A stretch of 37,905 nt of DNA from BP-133 sp040756995 (GCA_040756995.1 JBFLYK010000061.1:1-37905), one strand, 5' to 3'; numbered from the stretch's first letter, positions 7,030-14,975 are shown. A program made the numbers and translations. Notes: generated from the letters alone by a model not told the origin.

Positions 7030-8310
7030 GTGCCCAACACCATCGACCTCCGTGTGCCGCCGCGCCCCCGGGCCTGGCCCCTCGCCCTCCTGCCCGCCCG
7101 GCTCGACCGGCTGACGCATCCGACGCCCTTCCTCATCTGCGACGGAGCGACGATCGAACGGCGCTACGAGGACCTGGCGACCCTCCTGCCCGGCGTCCGG
7201 CTGTACTACGCCGTGAAGTCGAATCCCATGCCGCAGATCGTCGGCACGCTCGCCCGGATGGGCTGCGGTTTCGAGATCGCCTCGGTCTACGAGCTCGACA
7301 CGGTGACCGCGGCCGGCGTCGACCCGGCCGACGTGCTGTTCAGCAACACCGTGAAGCCGGCGGCCCACGTCGCCGAGGCGGCCGCCGCCGGCCTCTACCG
7401 CTTCGCCTTCGACTCCGAGGGCGAGCTCCGCAAACTGGCCGCCGCCGCCCCCGGTTGCAGTGTGTACGTCCGGCTGCGGGTCGACGACGAGCACAGCGTC
7501 TTCCCCCTGTCCCGCAAGTTCGGGACGACGACCGACGACGCCGCCCGGCTGTTGGTCCTGGCCCGGGAGCTGGGGCTGGTGCCCTACGGGATCACCTTCC
7601 ACGTCGGTTCCCAGTGCACGGACCCGGAGGCCTGGGGCCGGGCGATCGACCGCTGCGGCACCGTCATGAGTGGCCTGGCCGGGGCGGGCATCCGCCTCGA
7701 GATGCTCGATCTCGGGGGCGGCATCCCCGCCCGCTACGTCGGCCCGGTGCCGTCGCCGGCCAGCATCGCCGATGCCGTCGAAGCGGGCCTCCGCCGCCTC
7801 CCCTACCGGCCCCGGCACATCGCCGCCGAGCCGGGCCGCAGCCTGGTGGCCGAGGCCGGCGTGATGGTGGCCACGGTCATCGGCGTCGAGAACCGGGGCG
7901 ACGAGCGTTGGGCCTATCTCGACGTCGGGGGCTACAACGGGATGATGGAGGCCGTCCAGACCGGCGGGCGCTGGCCGTTCCCGCTGCTGACCTCCCGGCC
8001 GGGCGGACGCTCCTCCGGCGTGACCCCCGGCGACTGGGCCTCCGACCCCCGGGAGCTGGCCGCCGGCGCCAAGGTCCGCACCACGGTGACGGGACCGTCG
8101 TGTGACAGCAGCGACACGATGTTCTACGGCGTGCCGCTCCCGGCGTCACTGGCGGCCGGCGACCGGCTCTACATCGGCTCGGCCGGTGCCTACACCACCA
8201 GCTATGCCTCGTCCTTCAACGGTTTCCCGCCCCCGGCCACCCTCTTCCTCGACCGGCGGACCGGGCTCCGCCGCCCGGCGCCGACCATGCCGTTGACGCT
8301 GGGGGCCTGA
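7030..8310 (+). CDS. type III (alanine-racemase-fold) PLP decarboxylase, ornithine decarboxylase-like
   Basis: The 426-residue product is a fold-III PLP decarboxylase. LYYAVKSNP carries the Schiff-base lysine K63. ITFHVGSQ, LDLGGGIPARY and EPGR (E267) are the other cofactor-binding segments. The C-terminal part has GPSCDSSD with C358, the position of the catalytic Cys that protonates the intermediate in ornithine decarboxylases, then the SSFNGF motif characteristic of ODC. These favour ornithine (or lysine) over diaminopimelate as substrate, giving putrescine or cadaverine. The start is a GTG with only a weak, close AGGA and a hairpin ahead of it. The transporter gene follows after four bases, so the two are likely one operon. 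Confidence 0.85.
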   Translation: MPNTIDLRVPPRPRAWPLALLPARLDRLTHPTPFLICDGATIERRYEDLATLLPGVRLYYAVKSNPMPQIVGTLARMGCGFEIASVYELDTVTAAGVDPADVLFSNTVKPAAHVAEAAAAGLYRFAFDSEGELRKLAAAAPGCSVYVRLRVDDEHSVFPLSRKFGTTTDDAARLLVLARELGLVPYGITFHVGSQCTDPEAWGRAIDRCGTVMSGLAGAGIRLEMLDLGGGIPARYVGPVPSPASIADAVEAGLRRLPYRPRHIAAEPGRSLVAEAGVMVATVIGVENRGDERWAYLDVGGYNGMMEAVQTGGRWPFPLLTSRPGGRSSGVTPGDWASDPRELAAGAKVRTTVTGPSCDSSDTMFYGVPLPASLAAGDRLYIGSAGAYTTSYASSFNGFPPPATLFLDRRTGLRRPAPTMPLTLGA

Positions 8311-8314
8311 GCGG

Positions 8315-9230
8315 GTGGCCTCCGGCGCCGGGCCCGACCCGGCCGTCCTGGCGCCCCTCGGCGCCGCCCTCTGCTACGGGGTGGCGGCCGTCGTCCAACA
8401 GGTCGGCGCCCACCGGGCCGCCGCTCCCCCGCCCTCCGACGGCTCCGGGCCATCCGCCGCCCGCCGGCTGGGCGTCCGGCTCGTCGTCGATCTCCTCCGC
8501 CAGCCGCTGTTCCTGGCCGGCCTGGGGCTCGACGCCGTGGGCTTCTTCCTGGCCTTCGTCGGGCTGCGGCACCTCCCCGTCTTCGTCGTCCAGGCCGCGG
8601 TGTCGTCGACGGTGGCCGTGACCGCCGTCCTGGGCAGCCGGTTCCTGGGCGACCGCCTGAAACCCCGGGACTGGTGGCTGGTCGGCGCCGTTGTCGTCGG
8701 GCTCACGCTCGTCGGGGCCTCGGCCGCCGACGGCGGCCCTCCGGGGCTCGGCCCGTTCGGTACCGCCCTGCTGGTGGGCGGCGTCCCGGCCCTGGGCCTG
8801 GNNNNNNNNNNCGGCGCTGGGGGCTCTCGCCGGTGTCGGGTTCGGCGGCTTCGCCCTGGCCGGGCGGCTCATGCCCGACCACGACGGCGTGGCCGGGCTC
8901 CTGGCCGACCCGGTGCTGTGGGCGGCGGTGGGCTACGCCGTGCTCGGCCTCGGCATCTACGGCGCCGCCCTCCAACGAGGGTCGGTGACGGCGGTGACGG
9001 CCACGACCATCGCCACCGAGGCGCTCTTTCCCTCGGTCGTCGGGCTGGTGCTGCTGTCCGACGGGACCCGGTCGGGGATGGCCGCGGCGGCCGCGGCCGG
9101 CTTCATGCTCACGGTCGGCGGGGCGCTGTGGCTGGCCACCTCGAAATCCACCGGGCCGGGGACGAGCAACACCCGCCCTGAGGACTGGAAGAATTTGGCA
9201 CGCGGTTGCGAAAGCTCAGTTTTGCGGTAG
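8315..9230 (+). CDS. DMT/EamA-like membrane transporter, interrupted by an assembly gap
   Basis: Two halves of one hydrophobic protein lie either side of a ten-N gap (8802-8811). The first half, from GTG 8315, reads as at least four membrane segments, with LCYGVAAVVQQVG, LDAVGFFLAFVGLRHLPVFVVQA and WWLVGAVVVGLTLVG. The second half resumes in another frame with LGALAGVGFGGFALAGRLMP, ALFPSVVGLVLLSDGTR and GFMLTVGGALWL, and ends at 9230. The frame change coincides exactly with the Ns, so it reflects unknown gap length, not mutation. The paired-repeat pattern (LPVFVVQAAVSSTVAVTAVLG versus VTAVTATTIATEALFPSVVGL) is typical of drug/metabolite transporters. The gene starts four bases after the decarboxylase; polyamine or amine export is a plausible but unproven role. 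Confidence 0.75.
8802..8811. other. assembly gap (10 Ns)
   Basis: Ten consecutive Ns join two sequence pieces inside the transporter gene. The flanking reading frames disagree, so the true gap is not ten bases, or is not a multiple compatible with ten. Confidence 0.98.
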
Positions 9231-9324
9231 AAGTTACTTGTGGGCTTCGGGGGGCTCGTGTGTGCCCCGCCTGCCTGACCCCGCACCACGGCCCCCGGAG
9301 CTCGCCGCCCCGGCCAGACGCGTT

Positions 9325-9354
9325 GAGGCCCCCCGGGTGGTCCCGGGGGGCCTC
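9325..9354 (-). terminator. strong GC hairpin between converging genes
   Basis: A 13-bp perfect stem (9325-9337 with 9342-9354) has a four-base TGGT loop. It lies 28 bases past the stop of the minus-strand secreted-peptide gene and 95 bases past the plus-strand transporter gene, so it can serve both. Neither side has a T-tract. Confidence 0.6.
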
Positions 9355-9382
9355 AAAAGAAGCCGTTCGTGGGCCTATCGGC

Positions 9383-9544
9383 TCACGGGAACGATTCGCA
9401 GAGGGACCCGTAGGCCCCAGAGGCCGGGCTCTTTCGAATGATCGAGCAAGGCGGCCGGCCGCCGGGGAGCTTTTCAGCGAAGGCTGCCCCGGGGATGATC
9501 AGCGTGACGCCGACGATGCAGGCGCCAGCGAGGAGTTTCTTCAA
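9383..9544 (-). CDS. small secreted peptide, 53 residues, two cysteines
   Basis: I do not recognise this product. It has a clear signal peptide (MKKLLAGACIVGVTLIIPGA, then AFA before EKLPGG), so the predicted mature peptide is about 30 residues, from EKLPGGRPPCSI to the C-terminal GSLCESFP. Its two Cys could form one disulfide. It is basic in the middle and rich in Pro, Gly and Ser. The TTG at 9544 is chosen because GGAGGA lies six bases ahead and because the signal peptide then starts correctly; the longer frame adds an unlikely N-terminus. A strong hairpin follows, so it looks like a stand-alone transcription unit. It could be a secreted signal, bacteriocin-like or structural peptide; none of these is shown by sequence. 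Confidence 0.65.
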   Translation of the reverse strand: MKKLLAGACIVGVTLIIPGAAFAEKLPGGRPPCSIIRKSPASGAYGSLCESFP

Positions 9545-9642
9545 GGTGCTTCCTCCCCCTAATAGCTTTCCCACTAGCCCATCACTACGCCGGCTCAACC
9601 GCTAGACCACCGTGGGAGCCGGTTGCCGGCAGCTTACACCGG

Positions 9643-9720
9643 CCGCGATCGGGCTTCTCAGTTTTGTTCAGATTTGGTCAAGAATGCCGACGGGGCCGGC
9701 CCTGACCTGCCCGATCGCGG
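9643..9720. repeat. 12-bp perfect inverted repeat abutting tRNA-Val
   Basis: CCGCGATCGGGC (9643-9654) and GCCCGATCGCGG (9709-9720) are perfect inverted copies flanking 54 less GC-rich bases. The second copy touches the 3' end of the tRNA gene. It could be a long-loop terminator or processing structure for the tRNA, or a mobile-element relic; no ORF lies between the arms. Confidence 0.5.
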
Positions 9721-9792
9721 TGGGCGATACTGGTTTCGAACCAGTGGCCTCTGCCGTGTGAAGGCAGCGCTCTCCCGCTGAGCTAATCGCCC
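9721..9792 (-). tRNA. tRNA-Val (anticodon CAC)
   Basis: The minus strand folds as a complete 72-nt tRNA. The acceptor GGGCGAT pairs with ATCGCCC and is followed by discriminator A. The D-arm is GCTC/GAGC, the anticodon stem CTGCC/GGCAG has loop TTCACAC (anticodon CAC, reading GTG), and the T-arm is ACTGG/CCAGT with loop TTCGAAA. CCA is not encoded. Confidence 0.96.
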
Positions 9793-9848
9793 GGTGAAGC
9801 CCCCGAGAATAGCCGCTGCGGCGGGCCGTGCAGCGCGCCAATCGGGCT

Positions 9849-10430
9849 TCAGGCCGGTTCGGCGACGGCCGGGGACCGCAGCGTCCGGACCAGGTGGAGC
9901 CAGGCTTCGCCACCGATCTGGCTGACGGTGCTGACCAGGAAACCCGGGCGGCGACCGGCGAACCGGGCCAGCTGCTTGTCGTCGGCCGGCACGTCGATCT
10001 CGATCCGGGCCAGGTGCACCCTGGCCGGCAGCCGGCGGGCCGCTTCGGTCTCCGCCCCCGCCCAGCCGGGATGGAGCAGGTCGGAGGGGACGATCGCCGG
10101 GACGGCGACCCGCCTGGCCTCGGCCCGCAGGTGGAACCCACGCTCCTCCCAGCGGACCTCCCGGTGCGGCTCGTGGGCCCACCATTTGATGGTGGCCGCC
10201 TCGGCGGCGACGTCCGTGGCCGCGGGCCCGCCGCTCACGGCCAGCGTGGTCTGCCGCAGCCGCGGCCGCAGCCCGGGCCGGGACCGGAGCTCGCCTCCCA
10301 CGATCTCGACGAAGGGGCCGAAGGGCGAGGCGGTGTGGTGGAGGGCGGCCAGGAACACCGGCCGGCGCCGGGCCCTGGCCCACACGACCAGCGCCTCGCC
10401 TTCGAACGCTCCGCCCTGCTCTCGCCCCAC
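9849..10430 (-). CDS. acetoacetate-decarboxylase-like fold protein (tentative)
   Basis: The product is about 193 residues. The SPFGPFVEIVGGELRSRPGL segment, then RQTTLAVSGGPA and the later IKWWAHEPHREVRWEERGF region, recall proteins of the acetoacetate decarboxylase superfamily, where (S)P(V/F)GPY is followed by an LRPG and a strand before a FPK-type lysine motif. I do not see the catalytic lysine motif clearly, so enzymatic activity is doubtful. The start is uncertain. GTG 10439 is possible, but GTG 10430 lies seven bases after a TAACGT -10-like hexamer, matching the leaderless pattern elsewhere in this window. It is expressed toward the tRNA gene. Confidence 0.5.
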   Translation of the reverse strand: MGREQGGAFEGEALVVWARARRRPVFLAALHHTASPFGPFVEIVGGELRSRPGLRPRLRQTTLAVSGGPAATDVAAEAATIKWWAHEPHREVRWEERGFHLRAEARRVAVPAIVPSDLLHPGWAGAETEAARRLPARVHLARIEIDVPADDKQLARFAGRRPGFLVSTVSQIGGEAWLHLVRTLRSPAVAEPA

Positions 10431-10443
10431 GTCGCTCACGTTA
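10431..10443 (-). promoter_or_regulatory. -10-like hexamer placed for a leaderless start
   Basis: On the minus strand TAACGT (10443-10438) is followed by GAGCGAC and then GTG at 10430, a seven-base spacing. No ribosome site precedes either candidate start. Confidence 0.35.
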
Positions 10444-10490
10444 CCGGCGCCTTCGCCGGCAGTGGGTGACGACCTCCCACCGGAAAAGCA

Positions 10491-10516
10491 ACCGCCCGGC
10501 CTGGTGGCCGGGCGGT
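10491..10516 (-). terminator. intrinsic terminator of the cold-shock gene
   Basis: ACCGCCCGGCC (10506-10516 on the minus strand) pairs with GGCCGGGCGGT around a four-base loop, followed on the minus strand by TGCTTTTCC. It begins 29 bases past the stop of the cold-shock gene. The T-rich tail makes it a good Rho-independent terminator. Confidence 0.8.
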
Positions 10517-10544
10517 CGGAACTGCACTGCGGAGAAAACGGGCG

Positions 10545-10748
10545 TCAGGCGATCGCCCGCACATTCTGGGCCTGATCGCCCTTGGGGCCGCTGGTCACTT
10601 CGAACTCGACCCGCTGCCCTTCCTCGAGGCTCCGGTAACCGGAGCCCTCGATCGCCGAGTAGTGCACGAACACGTCGGCACCACCCTCCCGGGAGATGAA
10701 GCCGTAACCCTTCTCCGCGTTGAACCACTTCACTGTGCCAGTCGCCAA
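10545..10748 (-). CDS. cspA: cold-shock protein, CspA family
   Basis: The 67-residue product is a complete cold-shock domain: a five-strand OB fold binding single-stranded RNA/DNA. TVKWFNAEKGYGFISREGG contains RNP1 (KGYGFIS), and DVFVHYSAIEGSG contains RNP2 (VFVHYS). The start codon is TTG, with AAGGAG six bases upstream; no ATG is available. A minus-strand TATCAT (10821-10826) could be its -10, which would give a leader of roughly 65 bases, in keeping with the long leaders of cold-shock genes. It is transcribed alone and ends at a T-tailed hairpin. Several csp paralogues are normal in actinobacteria, so the exact paralogue is not assigned. Confidence 0.95.
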   Translation of the reverse strand: MATGTVKWFNAEKGYGFISREGGADVFVHYSAIEGSGYRSLEEGQRVEFEVTSGPKGDQAQNVRAIA

Positions 10749-10957
10749 GACCGACTCCTTCCGTTTCCGTGCTTCGGAGGGTCGGCCTGACGCACTGCAC
10801 CCTCACGTCTGCAACTGGTGATGATACCGGAGCGGCACATCGGGTTCGAGCGCAGAAGTGTCGCGTCGGAACGGCTTTTCTCTGTCTCGGCCGATAGGCT
10901 GTGAGACTGCGACGTCGCATCCGTCGACCAAGCGCAGATCGATGGAGGGGGTTTCAC

Positions 10958-11158
10958 GTGGCCGGAAGTGGACGGGCCCGGCGATTCCGCCAGGCACGGC
11001 AGCTCAAGCAGGGCAGCCATGAGCAGGTGTGTCGCGCCTGCGAGGCCAACCTGACCCTGGGCGAGCCCCACGGCGCCGGCTGCGAGTACGCCGAAGAGGA
11101 CCCCTGGGCCGTCGACGACGACTACGACGACGAGGAGGAAGAGGAGGAGGCCTGGTAG
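10958..11158 (+). CDS. small CxxC protein with acidic tail
   Basis: This 66-residue protein is of unknown function. It has a basic N-terminus (VAGSGRARRFRQARQLKQG), a central VCRACEANLTLGEPHGAGCE with a CxxC pair plus a third Cys and a His that could hold a zinc ion, and a very acidic tail (DDDYDDEEEEEEAW). The GTG at 10958 is selected because GGAGGGGG lies seven bases upstream. It diverges from the cold-shock gene across a 209-bp region with GATAGGCT as a possible -10. The basic-zinc-acidic layout suggests a small nucleic-acid or polymerase-associated factor; this is a guess from composition only. Confidence 0.6.
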   Translation: MAGSGRARRFRQARQLKQGSHEQVCRACEANLTLGEPHGAGCEYAEEDPWAVDDDYDDEEEEEEAW

Positions 11159-11165
11159 GGCCAGG

Positions 11166-11190
11166 CCCCCGACCTCACGCTTCTCGGGGG
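11166..11190 (+). terminator. possible hairpin at the convergent gene ends
   Basis: CCCCCGA (11166-11172) and TCGGGGG (11184-11190) form a 7-bp stem with an 11-base loop, just past the small CxxC gene and overlapping the last codons of aceE. It has no T-tract, so support is weak. Confidence 0.35.
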
Positions 11191-13871
11191 TCGACCGTCT
11201 CCGGGTCGACGTCGTAGCGGCGGATCGCCTCCGCCACCGTCTCACCCTTCACGTCGCCCAGCTGGGCCAGCCCCGACAGCGCCGCCACCACGATGTGGGC
11301 GGCGTCGGTCTCGAAGTGCCGGCGCAGGGCCGAGCGGGTGTCGGAGAACCCGTAGCCGTCGGTGCCGAGCGGGATGAACGGCCCCGGCACCCACCGGGCC
11401 ACCTGGTCGGGCACGGCCTTCATGTAGTCGGTCACCGCCACCGTCGGCCCGGCGCCGCCGTTGGCCCCGAGGATGTGGCTGATGTAGGGCACCCGCGGCA
11501 CCTCGGTCGGGTGGAGGCGGTTCCACCGCTCCACCGACAGGGCGTTCTCCCGCAGCAGCTTGTAGCTGGTGGCGCTCCAGACCTCGGCGGCCGTGTCGTG
11601 GTGGGTGGCCAGTAGCTCCTGGGCCTCGAGGGCGGCCAGCATCGCCGTCCCGCTGGCCAGGATCCGGACGCGGTTGGAGAGATTGCCGTCCGGGGCCGGC
11701 TTGTAGCGGTAGAGCCCCCGGAGGATGCCGTCCTTGGAGCCGGCGGGCATCGGCGGCATCGAGATCATCTCGTTGTAGAGGGTGATGTAGTAGAAGACGT
11801 CCTCCGGCTTGTCGCCGTACATCCGCTTGAGCCCGTCCTCGATGATGACGGCCAGCTCGTAGGCGAAGGCCGGGTCGTAGACCTTGCAGTTGGGCACGGT
11901 CGAGGCCAGTACCGGCGAGTGCCCGTCGTCGTGCTGGAGACCCTCGCCCTGCAGCGTCGTGCGGCCGGCGGTGGCGCCGAGGAGGAAGCCCCGGCCCCGG
12001 GCGTCACCGAAGGCCCAGATGAGGTCGCCGACCCGTTGGAAGCCGAACATCGAATAGAAGATGAAGAACGGGATCATCGGCTCGCCCCACGTGGCGTAGG
12101 CCGTGCCGGCGGCGGTGAAGGAGGCCATCGACCCGGCCTCGGTGATGCCCTCCTCGAGGATCTGACCGTTGCGGTCCTCCCGGTAGGAGAGGACGAGGCT
12201 GGCGTCGACCGGCTCGTACTTCTGGCCGAAGGGGGCGTAGATCTTGGCCTGGGAGAACAGCGCGTCGAGACCGAACGTCCGCCCCTCGTCGGGAATGATC
12301 GGCACGACCCGCTTGCCGATGGTGCGGTCCTTGATGAGATTGCGCAGCAGCCGGGTGAAGGCGCTGGTCGTCGAGGCCTTGACCTTCTCGCCCGTCCCGG
12401 ACAGGAGGTCGGAGAACGGGTCGGAGGCCACCGGCGGCAGCGACGCCTTGCGGACCACCCGCTCGGGAACCGGGCCGTCGAGGGCCCGGCGGCGGGCCCG
12501 CATGTACTCCAGCTCTTCAGACTTCGGGCCGGGGTGGTAGTAGGGCGGATCACCCTCTTCGAGCACCTTGTCGGGAATGTCGAGGAAGAGCCGGTCGCGG
12601 AAGGTCTTCAGCTCCGCCTCGGTCATCTTCTTGATCTGGTGGGTGGCGTTGCGGGCCTCGAACTCGGGGCCGAGCGTCCAGCCCTTGATGGTCTTGGCCA
12701 GGATGACCGTCGGGCTGCCCTCGTGCTCGGTGGCGGCCTTGTAGGCGGCGTAGACCTTGCGGTAGTCGTGCCCTCCCCGGGACATCTTCCACAGGTCGTC
12801 GTCGGAGAGATGCTCGACCAGCTTGCGCAGCCGGGGGTCGGGGCCGAAGAAGTTCTCCCGGATGTAGGCGCCGGACTCGACCGAGTACTTCTGGAACTGG
12901 CCGTCGCAGGTGGTGTTCATCTGGTTGACGAGCACGCCGTCGACGTCGCGGTGAAGCAGATCGTCCCACTCCCGGCCCCAGATGACCTTGATCACGTTCC
13001 AGCCGCCACCCCGGAACTCGGCCTCGAGTTCCTGGATGATCTTCCCGTTGCCCCGTACCGGCCCGTCCAGCCGCTGCAGGTTGCAGTTGACGACGAAGAT
13101 CAGGTTGTCGAGCTGCTCGGTGGCGGCCAGGTGGAGGGCGGCCCTGGACTCCGGCTCGTCCATCTCACCGTCGCCGACGAAGCACCACACTTTGGCTTTG
13201 GAGGTGTCGGCGATCTGGCGGTGGAGCAGGTACCGGTTGAACCGGGCCTGGTACACGGCGTTGAGCGGGCCGAGGCCCATCGAGACCGTGGGAAACTCCC
13301 AGAAGTCGGGCATCCGGCGGGGATGCGGGTAGCTCGGCAGGCCGGCCCCGCCCACCTCCCGGCGGAACCGGTCGAGATGCTCCTCGGTGAGGCGCCCCTC
13401 GAGGTAGGCCCGGGCGTAGACGCCGGGGGCGGCGTGGCCCTGGATGAAGACCTGGTCGCCGTAGCCCCCGTCGGACTTGCCGCGGAAGAAGTGGTTGAAG
13501 CCGACCTCGTAGAGCGACGCCGAGGAGGCGTAGGTCGACAGGTGGCCGCCGAGGCCGTCGTAGCGGCGGTTGGCCCGGGTCACCATGGCCATGGCGTTCC
13601 AGCGGATGAAGGCCCGGACCCGGCGCTCGATGTGCTCGTCGCCCGGGAACCAGGGCTCCTCCTCGGGCGGGATGGTGTTGATGTAGTCGGACGACACCAT
13701 GGCCGGGACGCCGACCTGCAGTTCCCGGGCCCGGGCCATGAGGCGGGTCAGCAGGAAGCGGGCGCGGGGCCTCCCCCGCTGGTCGACCACCGAGTCGAGG
13801 GAGTCGACCCACTCCCTCGTCTCGCTGGGGTCGATGTCGGGAAGCTGATGCGAATACCCGTCGATGATCAC
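11175..13871 (-). CDS. aceE: pyruvate dehydrogenase E1 component, homodimeric type
   Basis: The 898-residue product matches the size of homodimeric AceE, the thiamine-diphosphate enzyme that decarboxylates pyruvate and acetylates the lipoyl group of E2. Visible signatures are DYINTIPPEEEPWFPGD and GLGGHLSTYASSASLYEVGFNHFF (about 107-129, with an active-site His), the ThDP/Mg motif GDGEMDEPES (233-242) closed by NCN (262-264), and the C-terminal VPYISHILGANGGAGPTVAVTDY and PLGTDGYGFSDTR segments. The start is a GTG with a TAGGCT -10-like hexamer six bases ahead, so it may be leaderless. Its promoter faces that of the lytic transglycosylase gene within 81 bp. The E2/E3 genes are not in the window. 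Confidence 0.96.
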   Translation of the reverse strand: MIIDGYSHQLPDIDPSETREWVDSLDSVVDQRGRPRARFLLTRLMARARELQVGVPAMVSSDYINTIPPEEEPWFPGDEHIERRVRAFIRWNAMAMVTRANRRYDGLGGHLSTYASSASLYEVGFNHFFRGKSDGGYGDQVFIQGHAAPGVYARAYLEGRLTEEHLDRFRREVGGAGLPSYPHPRRMPDFWEFPTVSMGLGPLNAVYQARFNRYLLHRQIADTSKAKVWCFVGDGEMDEPESRAALHLAATEQLDNLIFVVNCNLQRLDGPVRGNGKIIQELEAEFRGGGWNVIKVIWGREWDDLLHRDVDGVLVNQMNTTCDGQFQKYSVESGAYIRENFFGPDPRLRKLVEHLSDDDLWKMSRGGHDYRKVYAAYKAATEHEGSPTVILAKTIKGWTLGPEFEARNATHQIKKMTEAELKTFRDRLFLDIPDKVLEEGDPPYYHPGPKSEELEYMRARRRALDGPVPERVVRKASLPPVASDPFSDLLSGTGEKVKASTTSAFTRLLRNLIKDRTIGKRVVPIIPDEGRTFGLDALFSQAKIYAPFGQKYEPVDASLVLSYREDRNGQILEEGITEAGSMASFTAAGTAYATWGEPMIPFFIFYSMFGFQRVGDLIWAFGDARGRGFLLGATAGRTTLQGEGLQHDDGHSPVLASTVPNCKVYDPAFAYELAVIIEDGLKRMYGDKPEDVFYYITLYNEMISMPPMPAGSKDGILRGLYRYKPAPDGNLSNRVRILASGTAMLAALEAQELLATHHDTAAEVWSATSYKLLRENALSVERWNRLHPTEVPRVPYISHILGANGGAGPTVAVTDYMKAVPDQVARWVPGPFIPLGTDGYGFSDTRSALRRHFETDAAHIVVAALSGLAQLGDVKGETVAEAIRRYDVDPETVDPREA

Positions 13872-13883
13872 GTCTCCAGCCTA
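13872..13883 (-). promoter_or_regulatory. -10-like hexamer for aceE, leaderless spacing
   Basis: On the minus strand TAGGCT (13883-13878) is followed by GGAGAC and then the GTG start. The GGAG could alternatively act as a close ribosome site. Confidence 0.4.
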
Positions 13884-13937
13884 CGGCTTGCCCGGTCTGC
13901 GGCGGGAGGGTGCGCGGGCCGGCTCGGCCCTCCCGGT

Positions 13938-13952
13938 TACGCTCGGCCACTC
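13938..13952 (+). promoter_or_regulatory. -10-like hexamer for the transglycosylase gene
   Basis: TACGCT (13938-13943) lies nine bases before the ATG at 13953, with no Shine-Dalgarno sequence between. It is divergent from, and almost back to back with, the aceE promoter. Confidence 0.4.
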
Positions 13953-14975
13953 ATGGGGACCAGGAAGATCGCCGCCGTGCTCGCCGCGCTGACCCTGGCG
14001 GCGGCCTGCGGTGGGGACAGCGACGACAAGGCTGACACGGCGGCTGCGGTCGAGACGACGACGACCACCACCGCCGCACCGGAGACCACCACCACCTCGG
14101 CACCGCCGGAGAGCTCGACCACGACGGCCACCCGGGCCACTCCGAAGACGACGGCCAAACCGGCGGCGGCGTCCCCCACCACCGTCTCGACCGGCCGCAC
14201 CTCCGGCCCGGTGCAGACCGCTCCCTATGCCACGGTCTTCGTCGCCGCCGCCCCGACCGACCCCGCGGAACTCGACCGCATGGCCGATCAACTCGCCGCC
14301 GACGAGACGGCCCTGCGCTCCCCCGACACTCCGGCGGCCGAGATCCCGGCCCTGGCCCGCCGGCAGCAAGCCGCCTACCGGGCGCTCTCCGCCCGGCCGG
14401 CCGCGCTCCCCCACGTGCTGGCCCGCCTGCCCGAGGGGCTGCGGCCCATAGCCCAGGCCAACGTCGACGCCGGCGCGGAGCTGCGGGCGATGACAAAGCC
14501 GAAGAGCGACCTCCCGCCCTGGAAGATCATTCCGCCGCCGCCGGCCGAAGAACTCACCGGCTATTACAAGGAAGCCGAGGCACACTTCGGTGTGCCATGG
14601 GCCTATCTGGCCTCCGTCCACCTGGTCGAGACCCGCATGGGCCGTATCCGCGGGACGAGCACCGCCGGGGCGCAGGGGCCGATGCAGTTTCTTCCCGCCA
14701 CCTGGAAGGCCTACGGCATGGGCGGCGACATCAACAACCCCCGCGACGCCATCTTCGGCGCCGCCAACTACCTCAAGGCGAACGGCGGGGCGGCCGGGCG
14801 GATGGACAACGCCGTGTTCCGCTACAACAACTCCAACCGCTACGTCCGCGCCGTGACGCTCTACGCCAAGCAGATCGAGGCGAACCCGATCACGTACCGC
14901 GCCTACCACCAGTGGCAGGTGTACTACATCACCCCGCGCGGCGATCTCTGGCTGGAAGAGGGCTACGGCAGTTAG
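13953..14975 (+). CDS. lytic murein transglycosylase-like lipoprotein
   Basis: The 340-residue product begins with a lipoprotein signal ending LTLAAAC, with lipidated C19. A long Thr/Pro/Ala-rich linker follows (about 25-90), then a helical region (100-180). The C-terminal lysozyme-like domain (about 200-312) has E226 in HLVETRMG as the likely catalytic acid, then GAQGPMQFLPATW, NPRDAIFGAANYL and YNNSNRYV, the usual SLT/MltB-type motifs. It would cut peptidoglycan glycan strands to 1,6-anhydro ends at the outer face of the membrane. It has no ribosome site and is probably leaderless. Its stop overlaps the end of the next, convergent gene by four bases. Confidence 0.88.
   Translation: MGTRKIAAVLAALTLAAACGGDSDDKADTAAAVETTTTTTAAPETTTTSAPPESSTTTATRATPKTTAKPAAASPTTVSTGRTSGPVQTAPYATVFVAAAPTDPAELDRMADQLAADETALRSPDTPAAEIPALARRQQAAYRALSARPAALPHVLARLPEGLRPIAQANVDAGAELRAMTKPKSDLPPWKIIPPPPAEELTGYYKEAEAHFGVPWAYLASVHLVETRMGRIRGTSTAGAQGPMQFLPATWKAYGMGGDINNPRDAIFGAANYLKANGGAAGRMDNAVFRYNNSNRYVRAVTLYAKQIEANPITYRAYHQWQVYYITPRGDLWLEEGYGS

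Noticed and set aside
8691..9230. Separate gene starting before the N gap in the second transporter frame
   Set aside because: The part upstream of the Ns is the wrong frame of the first transporter half. Only the part after the gap is genuine.
11919..13952. Long plus-strand open frame opposite aceE, joined to the transglycosylase
   Set aside because: It is an antisense shadow of aceE. The real protein begins at ATG 13953 with a lipoprotein signal peptide.
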